Assembly (NCBI GenBank): GCA_003260075.1
Contig: QLIY01000065.1
Location: 199,463 to 263,462 of the forward strand
Direction: 5' to 3'
Origin: Phallusia mammillata
Taxonomy: Eukaryota; Chordata; Ascidiacea; Phlebobranchia; Ascidiidae
DNA length: 64,000 nt
The notes below the pieces were generated by a model. The model searched no databases, was not told the DNA's origin, and worked only from the letters and a program-made list of their open reading frames with translations. Each line of letters begins with the position of its first letter. Within the stretch, counting starts at the first letter, position 1. The position numbers and the translations under genes are program-made. Below, piece after piece: positions 46,809-59,388 of this stretch.

Positions 46809-49800
46809 TCATGACACAGAAATCGGTTGGCTCGTGATTTCAACACTGGCATCACCAGGAACCGGTGAGGCGAACTTTTGCCTATGTTGTTGATTACGCT
46901 CCACGTCTGCGACATCCTGAGAATGTTGCAAAAACTGAACACTTGCATCGCTGGTGATTGGCTGTCCATACTCATTACGGGGTGCAAAACCGTAAAAGGT
47001 ATGGCGGGGATATATTTCCCTAATCCTTGAAACATTTTCAGGTGCCGCAAACTTGAACCTATATTCGCTTTTGTCCAAAAGCTCAGTTTGCTTCGGTCCT
47101 TCAACGTTCTCCTGTAAATTGTACGGATCATAAAGTTAAATTCATAGTAAATTCGCTTGTCAGGTCTAGGCCTACACACCTCATAAGAAGGCTCATCGTT
47201 TGCTTGAATTGGTGGTATGCGGAATAAGTGATTTTCCATGTCACTTGAATCTAGTGGTTTTATGGCGACGTGTTTTGCAAGAAGAGTTCTTTCCTTGTGG
47301 TACAAACTGCAAGCAAAGTAGTTTAAAAACCTGACAAGATCATATGTATCTTACCCACAAGCAATCAATAATCTCTGAGAAAAAAATGTAAGCTATCTAT
47401 TTTTCTCTTGATCAAAAAATAACCACAAAGACAAGATGTTTGTTAAAAACTTTATTCGAAAATAAATAATCTCAGTAATTCCCTTCCACTTCCCGCTTTC
47501 TGGCCTCAAAGACTTCTCGTTCGCTATTTAACTTCACAGTTTGATCTACAGCTTGCACTTCGCTGCATAGAGGCTGAATTGACTGCCAGCGTTGCTGACG
47601 TGTTGAATAACTCATCTTCGCTAAGTATATATCAATGTCTGTTTGTAGAAATCAGTATGGACAACACAACCATAATAAATACCTTCCTCAAAGTGAAATC
47701 ACGTAAACACTACTCTTAACACATTTTTATGTAAACAACTAGCGTAATCTGGGCAAGACAAACTTCTAACTTCGATCTGCAGTAAAAGGATGACATTAAA
47801 AATTTTAGTCAGATTTGACTTACTTCATATCATGACCATGCCTTTCGGCAAACAATTCATGATTTTCATCTTTGATCGGTATTTTGTTCGACTCCATTGT
47901 CCACCTTGTGTCGTCAAATGGACCTGGCACAAAGCCAACATTTTGTTCACGTGACTCATCGAACGCAGGAGGCAGTTTTTTCCCACGAATTCTCGCAGCC
48001 GTGTCTACACTTGGATTTAACACCTAAAGATAACGGATACGTAAAGTTAGAACTAAGGTAAAGCTCACTATACTTGGTTATGTGATATGCCTACATTTGT
48101 GATGGAAATCAACACCACAATTGTGATTTTGGTCAAGCGATTGAAAACAGCATAAATTTGTGATTTCAAAAACGCGTTTGGCTTTATTTAGACATTTTGC
48201 ATACCACAGATAGTGGTGGAATATTAGGGGCTGGCTGTCTGCGTAGTCCAAGTTTTTTCGGCGAATCCTTGAGAAGATTTGTGAGTCGGTCAAGTTGGTT
48301 GGATGCGTTTGTTTGTTCGGTTGCAGCCAAAACGCGGTGAAAGTTCATTTTCGGGTCATCGACGACCAAACGCGACTTCCATTTTGATTCTTCGTTCCTA
48401 AGATAATCAAAATTTAATGTTAATCCCAGCAAAGGTCTTTGTAAATCATTTTATATTTTACCGGCCACAATTTTAACACAGTGTGGTTGAAACTGAGAAT
48501 GACTGACTACAACAACAAAAAATGACACTCTAAGTGGAACATGAGATAACATATCCTTACTTTTTGTGTTCGAGAGCTTCCTGTTTTCTCAAGTTTCCAG
48601 CAAGATGTATCGTAACCGGAGATTCACCAAACTTGGAAGGTGGTCGACGATAAAGTTCAACGTCCTTCGAACGGTTTTCCCACCTGTAAAAAGCACAAAG
48701 CGTCACACTTGCGGTCAGTTGCAACGTTTATTTGCCCCCCCCCCCGATAAAGTTCAACGTCCTTCGAACGGTTTTCCCACCTGTAAAAAGCATAAAGCGT
48801 CACACTTGCGGTCAGTTTCAACGTTTATTTGTTTGTTTGCTTAAGATCGCAACATTTAAAGCTGTAACCTTACAAGGGATGTAATTATTATACCATTCGA
48901 GTCGAGTTTCAATGTATCAGTTTTGATCATTAGATTGGTTGGACAGAAAATTTTGAAGAAAACCATAGCGACACAGCAGCACTAAAACAATCACCAAGAC
49001 GAAAAACAGCTGCGCAACGTTAAAACGTTATAGAGCGCAAAATAGTGGAGGACACAAATGGGGGATAATGGCTGAAATATGATTGAAAATATGAAGCTAT
49101 GTATATCCTTACGTCATTCGCTCACGGCTAAGGGTCGGTTCCATAATGTTTCGGTGCAAAACGTTGTTGCGAAATCGAAGACGTAGTTCCTCTATACGAG
49201 ATTCGTCCGGCTTAAGCGGATGGACATTGCAAGCCCGACTGTTTTTCACACCGGGATAAACGAATCCCTCGGCAGTACGCCAGGCGCGTTTCGCTGACTC
49301 ATCCTGTTCACGGTGGTAAGCATCGACATTTACAGGCACCAACATAGCTGAGTTGTATGTTGGGTGGTAGGTGTATCTATGATGTAACGTATAACGAATC
49401 TCCTCAATGCATTGATAAAAGAACAAGTTAAAGATAAAACAATTTACTTATTGAGGGTTAGTTTTTTTACAAACGCTTAACGGCTTAAGGAGAACATATT
49501 TGCAAATAACCTTCCGTTTGGATCCTCACGGATGAGCATATTTCGTAATATGTCTTTGCCGAGTTCGGTCGAATTGAGCGTCTGTGTGCTGTAGTTGTGG
49601 GCGGGAACGTTTGCTGTGAGAGTTTGAACATCAGGTCGACGACGTTTTCCACTTTGATTAACCGCGGCCTAAAACAAAAACAATAAATCAATGCATCATA
49701 AACTTGCACTTGGGCACAAACGTTTTTTTCTAATTGGAAAAGTTCTAAAACAGGCTTTTGAGTCAATAATTTAACAGCACGTTTGCAGAAAAAAATCTGT

Positions 49801-52800
49801 CGACTTCATTAAATTTAAACACAACAAAAAAGAAAGACAATTTTAGCTATTTGTACATGTTGCAAATACCACAACTGAAATTTTTTTGTGTTTTGGAGTT
49901 AGCAATCGAATATTTTACTTACAATATTCATGCTGACGTAATCTGGCTGGTTGTAATCCTTCTTTTGATCTAAATACGTCACATACTCCCCGTTGAAGTT
50001 GTCCATCGGTGTCCAGTGACGTTTTTGCTGGATTGGTTCCTCAGGTCGATCCTCAACCACCGATTCAACTGAAAGAATTATGTTACAGTAAAAGTACGTT
50101 TTGTTAGATTGTACATAGGGATTTTCCCTATAAGCTACACACACACACTATTTCACTTTAGTGGGTATTTTTATTAAAGGCCAGATTTACGCAATGCAAT
50201 AAAAAGGTTTAAAGGTCACATACATTGCGACCATTCATAAAACGCTGATTTTTATGTCCTACAAAATCAACAATGTAACAGGATGACTTTTAAAGTTAGG
50301 TTTACCAGGTTGCTGATTTGTGTTGTTGTGGTGATTTTCAAAGTCGTCGTATGTGAGAGGCACACCAAATTCACGACACATAGAAATCACCATCTCCGAC
50401 GTTGGGAACAGATTCGAATATGTGACGTCACGCAGACGATTGAGCTGAGTCATCTGCAAAATACAATCTTGATTTAGTACATTATTAACATTTTGCTGTG
50501 TCCACTTAAAATACAAAAACTATTTTTTAACTTGGTAGGATTTACTGTCTTCTGTCGAAATTGCTTAAACAACAAGTTTTCGAAGAGTTCTTGCCTAAGA
50601 ATTTGACAACTTTAAACAAATATTCATTGCTTGAGTCAAATCCTGAAGCTTATTAGTAAATTGTTCGTACAATATCACAAAGAATTAAAATTAAATTTGC
50701 CATGTGATATTTATTGTAAAGTGACAAACTTGTTGGACTTTGGTGATGCAATCCAGGCATGGTTTTGGCACCATATCTCTCACATACAGAAGTGGTTGCT
50801 GAAGTATTTCCCGCATCGCTTGGTGGAGACGAACTCGACACAAATCGACATCGAGCGAGGCATAGAGTCGGTTGTTGAACGACATAGATGTGTCGTACAG
50901 GTGAACAAGTGTTTCACCATCTGTACGGAAAACACTTTTTATTTTGATAAGGAACCGGTCACAAAGAATGATTTTATTTTGCATTTATTATCATTGTATT
51001 GAAGTTTAGGCTATTCAAATGAAACGAAATACTTATATTATTTAGTTTACCATCTATTTTTATAACATGATTATGCCGCAATTCAAAATCTAAACTAATT
51101 GTCACCACATTCACATAATCACAAAGCCAATTTTACCAGTTATTTCTGTTCTTTTTACTTCGTCCAGTAATCTTTGCATGGCTCCATCTCTTAGGCCTTC
51201 CAACACAACCAGGTGCAAGTTTCCATCAATAACGTGAAACCCGGTGACGATGTCTAATGTTCGGCTTCTCTTTTGCTCGCTAAAAGACAAGTTAGCTTTA
51301 GATTGCATTCTATGCCGAAATAAAAAAAACAAGCTAAACAGCTACTCAACATGGCTGATCGGAATACACGCACCAAATAAACTGTGAGAAAAAAACATCG
51401 TTAACTTTTTTGTGTGGGTGCAAAGCCTAAACTTAATTGTCACATTGTAAAATCCAACCTTAAAATTTTGTAAATCTGTTTTAGGCCTTTTGTGAATATG
51501 TTTTAGGTATTTATTCATTACCATTGCATTAAACAGAAATGCAGCAGTTTAAATATAAAGTGGATGAAAATCCTGCAATCATAACAGTGCTTTAGGTGAG
51601 ATACGCTATATCACATACACAGTAAGCTTGTATGTTGACAGTGCTGACTCCATCAAGTTTCGTTCATAATGATCGAGATTAAGAGCTCTGGCGTTGTTCT
51701 TTGTGACAAATTCTTCAATTCTTCTCAGAAACTCTTTGTTCGAATAGCTGAAGTAATAAATTACTCTCGAAAAAGGGCACACCTGAAAAAATAAATCAAA
51801 ATTTAGCCATCTTAATTACGTAACGAAAATGCAAAGAATAAAAAAGATGGCAAAGAAATCAAACAATGTGCATTTTCTATAAAAAGTGTCCAAAACATGT
51901 TTTTGTCGGTGAAAACAACCATGTCTATTGTCAGTAATTGTATATTTTGAAACAAAATACCCAAATGACGCTATATTATCCCCCCCCCCCAAAAAGATGG
52001 CAAAGAAATCAAACAATGTGCATTTTCTATAAAAAGTGCCCAAAACATGTTTTTGTCGGTGAACACAACCATGTCTATTGTCAGTCAACGTATATTTTGA
52101 AACAAAATACCCAAAGGACGCTATCTTTTATTTTGCGTAATCACCTGGTGTTCCATTGGCAGTAGACGTGGGACATTGGGATTAGGCACAAACGGACATC
52201 TGAGGTTGAGCTTCATTTTCAGTGTGGTTCCAGCTTGAATGTAGTGTCCAGCTAGTTGAGGTGGACGCACTGGACGGTCCACAGCGCCAGGGACCCCTAC
52301 AAGTCGGGTGTTTTCATCGAAATGCGAAGGATCTCGATTCATTTCAGGCAAGCTGCATGGGTTCACACTTACCTAAACCACAAAAATGTAAAAAAATACC
52401 CAACGCAAGCAAAATACCAATCTAATGCACATTGCAGTTTTGCAACTAAAAAGGATACGTAAATTTTTATCATTGTGCTTGCGTACGAGTCCTTTAAAGT
52501 TTAAAACACAGTTTCGATATTAAGCAAGGCTTGCTAGTAAATAATTTTGACACAGAAGCTCAAAAAACATGTAACTGTAACTTACTCGCAAATTTAAGCT
52601 AGTTTGACCTCTTAGAATGTCCATCAAAGGAACTTTGGCGACGCCGTATGGATCATAAGCCTTTTTCTTTGAGTGGAAAGGATTGAATGCGGTTTTCTTG
52701 GCACTAATCAGTCCAACATTGGCAAGATCGTTGTCGAATTTTTCCTCACCGAATAATGATGGTTTCCTGTGAGTTTATAACTTGTAAAAAGCAATCTTGT

Positions 52801-55800
52801 CAACTCTATCTAGTTCTGTTTGTTAAAATTTGTCAACTTGAACAAGATGGTAGTGATGTGCCAAAACTGCAAATGTTCTGTTAGCACTGAGCATTAAAGT
52901 GTGTGCTCGGTGCTCGGCCGAGCACGGTCGGTGCATTATGACGTCACAAAAAAACCTTTCTACGTTTTAGCTCTACTAGGTCTCTTACGTCACCGGCGGT
53001 GTTTTATTAAGCTGGACATGCCCTAAAGTACGCGTTTTTCCACCATCTAATGCATTTGAAAAATCATTCGTTTTTGTTCATAGACACCCTTTAGAACACT
53101 AGTTACATAGCAGGGTGTTAGCAGGGCATGAATATGCAAATTTAACGCTCGGGTCAGTTTGTGAAACTGCTCGGCCGAGCACCGAGCATCAAAAACAGCG
53201 ATGCTCGGTACCGAGTACTCGGGTTCTGGCTCGGCTCGGCCCATCCCTACAAGATGGTAAATCTAGTAACCAAACCTTTAGTTATAATTTACCAAAACTA
53301 AAATTGAATTGAAACAGAAAAGTGTTTTTTAGCATTTATTCAATAAACTTAAAACATAATAGGTCTGTAGTAAAATTAAAGCCATTTTGTAAGCCTATTT
53401 CGCACCCAGGTTTTTCTTCTTCTTTCAGGTCGCGATCATGTACGTCAACGTGTAAAGACTGACTGTGTATGTATTCCCTCACCATTCCTTCGTTCATTCG
53501 GCCTGGATAGAAAAGTGGTAAGTGGAACAAGCACAATGACACAAAACAAAACTATTGATATACCAAGTAGAATGACGTGACTGTCTTCAAAGTAAACATG
53601 TCTTCCGTGCGGACGACCTTTAGTCACGTGAACAGGATGATTAAGAAAGGAATATTTGCAATAAACCGGTTCACATGTATCCGCCAATCTGTTATAAGTT
53701 CGTAAAACGCAATCATTAGACCAGAGTATGTGTCAGGAAAATCAATCCATTTCGTTGCCTACGGTCAATTTTCTCAACACGAAATGCAAAATTTTATTTT
53801 AACAATTATCTAGCGATATCTAGCGCTTAAGATTTACCAACTTTAAGAAAAAAGTGATGTTTTTTAAATTGTGCACAAATTATACAGGGAATACTGACCG
53901 TTTAAATATTTAAAATGCGCACCCCCCCCCCATCTAGCGATATCTAGCGCTTAAGATTTACCAACTTTAAGAAAAAAGTAATGTTTTTTAAATTGTGCAC
54001 AAATTATACAGGGCATACTGACCGTTTAAATATTTAAAATGCACTGTGGGAATAATCTCAGCAAAAGAGAAATAAACCAATCCTGTAAGTAGAGAATCAA
54101 CACCTATCGAAAAAATATTTAGGATTTTACAACTCACTGAGTATACGGAAGTGGGGAGTTGGGAAGGTCCTTGACGGACTTGATATTAATGACCAAGGGA
54201 TTGAGTTCACGCTCAAGGTCATCAGGCAACAATGGACCGTCCAATGATATAGTGACCATTGCATCCCTGATGGACCCGTTTGGTTCGACGAGGCGGGACG
54301 ATAACACCTTTGTACCTATAAAAAGCTTATAATAATGTGACAACAAATAATATTTAAAATATCTTTATTGCTTGTTGGAACTTAACTACTTTGTCAAATG
54401 TTCCTCATTTTTTTTTCAAGCTTGTATAGTACTTGGACACTAAATGCAATGCACCAACTGTGTGCTATTTTTAAACTTTAGTCAACTTATATTCGAGAAA
54501 CTAGATCCTATTCCTAAAGAACAAATATTGTTGATCAAACACTACTTACCAGCAAATAAATGTTCGAGTTTGACAGAAATGGTAGCAGGCTTAAAGCGAG
54601 CGCTGGCAACCGACATTCTGTGTCCTGTTTCACGCATTTTCGATTTCTTTACTTGCACCCCTTCTTTTTTCTCGTCTTCAACCTCCCTAATAAACATAAT
54701 CAAGACAACGAGACCGTTAGGCAGGTAAAGGTGCAGTTTGAACATGTACTGTAGCGATCAACGCGGACTAGTATCTGTGTATATGCGTTTTACAGTACAA
54801 CATGGTATACTTGTTAAGTTTCATTGTAATTTAAAATACGTGAAATCTGGTACAATAGTACAAACTTGAGAACTTCAGGTCCTTAATAGTACAGGAATGC
54901 CGTTATTTTTTATTTGCAAAAACGAACAAATTCCAAGCGTGCAAGGTTAATTTACTTGGTATCCTGCGTTTTTTGTACTTTTGTGTCCACACTGCGTTTT
55001 GACTTTACACTTCCAGACCCCACTTTTCGATTCTTTGCCAATTCTTTTTGCAATTTAGCCTGTAATGAGATAGGGCAAGAATCAAGTACCGTATCAGCCA
55101 CTTAAACTAAAAAAAATCATAAAAAACCTGTTGTTTTTTAAGTTCGCTAATCCGTTTCTTTTCTTCTTCAGAAGCATTGATGCCAGCTAGACGCCCAAGA
55201 GAACTTCGCACACTAAATGTTTTAAAATTCACACATTTATATTTAATAAGGAGGCTCAAACTGACCTATTGTTTAGAAGTTAATATCAAAGAATAGCATT
55301 TACCGAAGAGGTGGTTTACTTTCTCTTGTTACTTCCTCTTCTTTTGGTTTATGCTTTTCTGCGACTGCAGGCGGGGTTTTAAGTTTTGGTTTAGATTTGG
55401 TTTTCTGACTAACGTCCGTTACTGAATCACGCGGTTGTAGGTTTTGCCAACTATTAGACTGCTTCGCTACGACCGCTTGTACCTACAAATGAAAACAAAA
55501 TGATCCTACAAAAAACAAACATCTGTTCTAAAGTAGGAACAATTCAAATACTTTGTACCTCACGTTTCGTACGAATTATACAAATATCCGGATTAACCGA
55601 GGTTTACTGTATTTATGATCAATACGTATCACACTTACGCCCTTTCCCGGAAAAGCGGCTTCGTTGCCAGATGGAAGTCTGAAAGCTTTAGGTCGATCCG
55701 TTCTGGCTTTGATCGAAACCTTTTCCTTGGCATCCCACACTTTCATCTCGATCGTGTGGTTGTATAGCGAAACCACATTTTTTGAGTTGACTTCTAACTG

Positions 55801-56492
55801 GTGACTACAAATGGCATAAAGTTAGAACCTGGTGTGCTGAGAAGCGCTTAGGTGTGTCAATTTTGTTTATTTTTAAAACAGACCTTGTGCAATTGTTAGG
55901 AAAAAACGAAAAACCGTACTTGTGCATCCAAGCGACCCATATTTGTTGTCCATCATCCCAGGTTTTTACCACTTTTGATTCGTTTTCTGTGAATACTTTT
56001 GCTGCCACGGCATAAGTGACCACATCTGTTATTGTTCTGTCGTGTTTTGGTGCAACAGTGTACTCGCTGTGAAGGAACTGATGAGGTTTGGGAGCTTCAA
56101 CAGTACGTTTGTTTCGTTTCATCAGCTCCTCCATTAAACGACTGTTGTCGTCTGTGGCTGTACGAAAAATAACCAGCAATATGATAAAATAACGTTTGTA
56201 GGCTCACTTAAATACAAACATTAAAAGAAAAAATCAGTCCAAAAAAAGTTTTTACGAAATGGTCAAACCGAGAAGCTTTATAAAAGGAATAAAATTTGGT
56301 AAAACAAATGTACTTACGCTTTGGATATGCTACAGCAACAGTTATTGTGACTGTTACAAAATGAGAACCACTTTCTTCGACTTCAGGTGTATCAGCAACA
56401 CCTCCAGCAATGGTTGGGATCGGGATTGTCTCTTCTGTTTTTTTATCATCATCCATTCCCGGGTCTTCAGTTTTATCCACATTAGGGTCCAT
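46809..56492 (-). CDS. CFAP92: CFAP92/KIAA1257-like axonemal protein (DUF4550 family)
   Basis: There are 24 in-phase exons: 56318-56492, 55920-56157, 55639-55804, 55304-55482, 55128-55212, 54956-55059, 54550-54686, 54138-54315, 53564-53688, 53406-53502, 52586-52766, 52145-52372, 51619-51782, 51137-51279, 50730-50920, 50306-50453, 49923-50068, 49511-49668, 49113-49376, 48561-48683, 48205-48397, 47824-48023, 47180-47306 and 46809-47111. The product is about 1350 residues. The N-terminal part carries HFVTVTITVAVAYP and MKVWDAKEKVSIKARTDRPK, typical of KIAA1257. A central segment contains ESALSTYKL, LDIVTGFHVIDGNLHLVVLEG and QQPLLYVRDMVPK. The C-terminal third is Arg/Pro-rich. Family members are cilia and flagella-associated. 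The name rests on remembered similarity; the gene model itself is firm because every phase agrees. Confidence 0.75.
47451..47631 (-). CDS. Candidate alternative terminal exon of CFAP92 with its own poly(A) signal
   Basis: Between exons 47824-48023 and 47180-47306, acceptor TATATACTTAG near 47621 opens a segment. In the phase left by exon 47824-48023 it encodes about 33 residues ending CRSNCEVK and a stop. Another frame, from ATG near 47612, runs 45 codons (MSYSTRQQRWQ to EGNY) to TGA at 47472. AATAAA on the minus strand lies at 47451-47456. A shorter mRNA ending here is plausible; which frame is used is unclear. Confidence 0.4.
48649..48832. repeat. Direct repeat split by a C-run over CFAP92 exon 48561-48683
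   Basis: About 87 bp at 48649-48735, including the 5' end of the exon, recur at 48746-48832 with minor differences, separated by nine C. Equivalent structures with C-runs lie at 51841-52131 and 53808-54042 in CFAP92 introns. Confidence 0.85.
52851..53249. mobile_element. hAT-type non-autonomous element, 399 bp, in a CFAP92 intron
   Basis: Ends TAGTGATGTGCC and GGCCCATCCCTA are imperfect inverted repeats. The flanks carry a perfect 8-bp target duplication CAAGATGG at 52843-52850 and 53250-53257. The interior holds large palindromic CTCGGCCGAGCAC motifs. It lies between exons 53406-53502 and 52586-52766 and has no coding capacity. Confidence 0.9.
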
Positions 56493-56826
56493 TTTTTTAC
56501 AACAGTTATTACCTATATCTTTTCATCATCAGAAAACACAAGCATTCCTATAAACAGTGAAAAGACATTCACAGTGAGCTAAAAAGCAAATTTGTCTTTC
56601 AAACTTATTTACATTGACAATGCCAATTTTTTTGGGAAAAAAATGTACAGTACAAATCACATAGCGGTAAAATGCAAACATCACATATGCTTGATAAAAG
56701 TGTTAATTTGAGTATCTTGCATCAAATCATGCTGTATTGTACAAGTTTTATCCAGTACATTTTACAAACACCAGAGAAGTCAAGTAAGTGAATTTCAAAA
56801 CTACTAATCACAAATAAAATAAATAA
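56493..56826. promoter_or_regulatory. Short LRGUK-CFAP92 intergenic spacer
   Basis: Only 334 bp separate the LRGUK stop from the CFAP92 ATG on the same strand. It must contain the LRGUK 3' end and the CFAP92 5' UTR or promoter, or an operon-type spacer. I saw no canonical minus-strand AATAAA near the LRGUK stop. Confidence 0.4.
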
Positions 56827-59388
56827 CTATTGTCCACCAGTTGGAATTGATGGCAAAACTGGTTTGATATTAGCCCCAATTTGATCAGACACGGTTTGGT
56901 CCATCCATTCATTCAAGTCCTGATTTAGCCGCGGCCCCATTGGGGTTGTGGTTCTTGAAGAATCCTTTAGTGAACCTTTCAATGAATCCAATGCATCACT
57001 TAAAGCTGTGAGGTCAAGTGGTTGTTCTTTTAGGTCTGTTGGCTTTTTGCTGACTTTTGAAGGATTTCCAGATTCTTGGTCAGAAAACCCCCGAGCAGAT
57101 GAAAGACCAGACAGTCCTGAGCTTGCAATACGAGAAGAGTTTGAACTGTCTGATGATTTGCTTTTGGTTTCATCTGAATCCCCATTCAGCACCCTTACTT
57201 GCTGTATATGCCCATCACCAACATTTGGGTAAAGTGATGCTGCGAATGACGGGTCTTGATACAAGGATGCAGCTTGGGCAAGTGGGCTGCCTTCCAACAT
57301 ACCCGGTGCTGTCATGGGAACCAAAGGCCGTTGAAATAATTCATCATAAATGCTGGGCGAGTAACCCTGAACAGCTTCTTTGGCAGCATTTTGTCTGCGA
57401 CGAAAAGATGCTTCTTCAACAGGTGTTTTCCGGGATCGAGAGTCAAGTCTTGCTCTGTTTCTTGCAGATGTTGTGTCATTAAGGCTGTTTCCAGAGTCTG
57501 CCTGGTAGGAAGGCCTGGACCATGTCCTTCTCATATTAGCCGACATAACAGTTTGATGTGTTCCTGTTTCGTCTTTATGCTCAGTTGCCGAAAGCTGGGG
57601 TTGAGCAGCCTCACCTTCCCCAGTTAGGTCTGTTGTTCCCAAGTAATCCATTACAAGTTGCCGTAGCTGGTCATGTGCCTCAGCCAACTTGTCACTGTTT
57701 ATGACCATGTCAAAAAATCCAGGGTGCTGTTGGTTTATCTCCTTGTACTTGTCACTTTGTTGCTTGGCGATGTAATCCATTTGAGCTTCACTGTATATGC
57801 CTCTGTCCAACATTCGAGCATGATGCTCTTTTTCAGACACTGGGAGTATTAGCACATACCTTGGTTCAAAGTATGTGTTTTTTAGAGTTCTTATTCCATT
57901 GATTTCCATGTGCACAACACATGCCAGACCTTCCTTTGCAACTGCCTCTATGGAATCGAGTGTCAAACCATAAAGGGCTCCAGCATGTTTAAAGGTCTGT
58001 ATAAAACAACCTTGGCGAACAAGAGCTTGAAAGTGCTCTGGTGCAATATAGTGGTAATCTTTGCCATCTTGTTCACCCGGATATGGGAGTCTGGTAGTGT
58101 GTCCAACCCCAAAGCCGAAATAATCTGGAAATTCTTGAGCTAGCCGATGGGCAAGTTCTCGCTTACCTGATGCTTGTGGGCCAGTTAGAACTAGCATAGG
58201 ATAAGGCATCTCTATGCTGGGAAGTGTGCTTTCATAAATTTTGCTGGGCTGGAGAAATCTGTAAACTGTGTGTGTAATGTGATCCAACGCAGCCTGAACT
58301 TCTGGAGGCGGATCAAACAAGTTCACAGCTGCCACCTTTTCCTCTACATCTACCACTCTACCGTCCAATTCAGTCAACTGCTGCATGGCAAAGATTACAG
58401 ACTTTCTGTAATCCTCTGTTTCACAAACAGTGTTGCCTTGGAAATTTAAAATTCTCAAGCTTTGCAAAACTTCAATGTGTCTGACTTCTGATAAATCAGA
58501 GAGCAAATTTTCACCAAGGTTTAGGCAGTACAGTTTTTGGTTGCTGGAAAGGCCTGCAAGGGAAGAATTTTGGTTGCCTTGAAGATTTAGCTCTTGCAAC
58601 TGAGATAGAGTGTTAAGATTCTGTATCACACCTATTTCATTGTGACCAAGGTTGAGGTACCTCAACTTTAACCCATCCAAACCATCAATGGAAACAATGT
58701 TGTTGTGAGATAAATCTAAATACAACAAAGATTTGCAGTTTTTCAAACCCATGATTGTAGAAATTTGGTTGTTTGCCACATTGAGGTCATTTAAATGACC
58801 ATAAGATGACAAGTCTGGCAAAACAGCAATTCGATTATGCGAAAAATCAGCCTTTCTCAATCCAAATGGTGGCTTAAAGTCAAGAAGTTTGGTGATTTCA
58901 TTGTGAGACACATCCAACTCAATCAAAGACCTCATGGCACTTAAACTAGACAAATCAGACAAGTTGTTGTATGATAGATTAACTTTCTGCAAATGTACAT
59001 AAGATTGTAACAGGGATATGTCTTCTAATCCATAACCAGCAAGAGTGACATTAAGAAAAACCTGCATTGTTCCACATGAAGAAAAACCAGGATTTGACAA
59101 GCTATCTGAAACTACATCCTCTGACAGCACAACTAGCTTTCGCAATCCTTGACCTTCATCTTCTTCTAAAATTGAGGAGTTGTCATCAGGAATGAACAAG
59201 GCTTGGCTATCTTGTGTATTGACAGGATGAATGACTTGATTGCTGTTCAAGACATTGGACTCACTAAAAGTCAGCATTTGTCCATCAATGCCAAATGTTT
59301 GTTCATCTTGTGGTTCTACTACAGGTTCTGCTTCTGGTTGTTTAGCAGGTGTTGGACTTGGCGTTTTCTTTCCCTTTTTCCCTTTCAT
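56827..59388 (-). CDS. LRGUK: LRGUK, leucine-rich repeat and guanylate kinase domain protein (intronless here)
   Basis: One uninterrupted ORF of 853 codons from ATG at 59388 (MKGKKGKK) to TAG at 56827. Residues roughly 110-340 hold about nine SDS22-like leucine-rich repeats (for example LQKVNLSYNNLSDLSSL and LLYLDLSHNNIVSIDGL). Residues about 395-595 form a guanylate-kinase-like domain with P-loop GPQASGKRE, followed by HTTRLPYPGEQDGKDYHYI and YGLTLDSIEA. As in known LRGUK, the P-loop lacks the canonical final Ser/Thr. The tail is Ser-rich and ends LPSIPTGGQ, like the vertebrate end. LRGUK is needed for sperm basal body and manchette function. The lack of introns stands out among intron-rich neighbours. 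Confidence 0.93.
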   Translation of the reverse strand: MKGKKGKKTPSPTPAKQPEAEPVVEPQDEQTFGIDGQMLTFSESNVLNSNQVIHPVNTQDSQALFIPDDNSSILEEDEGQGLRKLVVLSEDVVSDSLSNPGFSSCGTMQVFLNVTLAGYGLEDISLLQSYVHLQKVNLSYNNLSDLSSLSAMRSLIELDVSHNEITKLLDFKPPFGLRKADFSHNRIAVLPDLSSYGHLNDLNVANNQISTIMGLKNCKSLLYLDLSHNNIVSIDGLDGLKLRYLNLGHNEIGVIQNLNTLSQLQELNLQGNQNSSLAGLSSNQKLYCLNLGENLLSDLSEVRHIEVLQSLRILNFQGNTVCETEDYRKSVIFAMQQLTELDGRVVDVEEKVAAVNLFDPPPEVQAALDHITHTVYRFLQPSKIYESTLPSIEMPYPMLVLTGPQASGKRELAHRLAQEFPDYFGFGVGHTTRLPYPGEQDGKDYHYIAPEHFQALVRQGCFIQTFKHAGALYGLTLDSIEAVAKEGLACVVHMEINGIRTLKNTYFEPRYVLILPVSEKEHHARMLDRGIYSEAQMDYIAKQQSDKYKEINQQHPGFFDMVINSDKLAEAHDQLRQLVMDYLGTTDLTGEGEAAQPQLSATEHKDETGTHQTVMSANMRRTWSRPSYQADSGNSLNDTTSARNRARLDSRSRKTPVEEASFRRRQNAAKEAVQGYSPSIYDELFQRPLVPMTAPGMLEGSPLAQAASLYQDPSFAASLYPNVGDGHIQQVRVLNGDSDETKSKSSDSSNSSRIASSGLSGLSSARGFSDQESGNPSKVSKKPTDLKEQPLDLTALSDALDSLKGSLKDSSRTTTPMGPRLNQDLNEWMDQTVSDQIGANIKPVLPSIPTGGQ

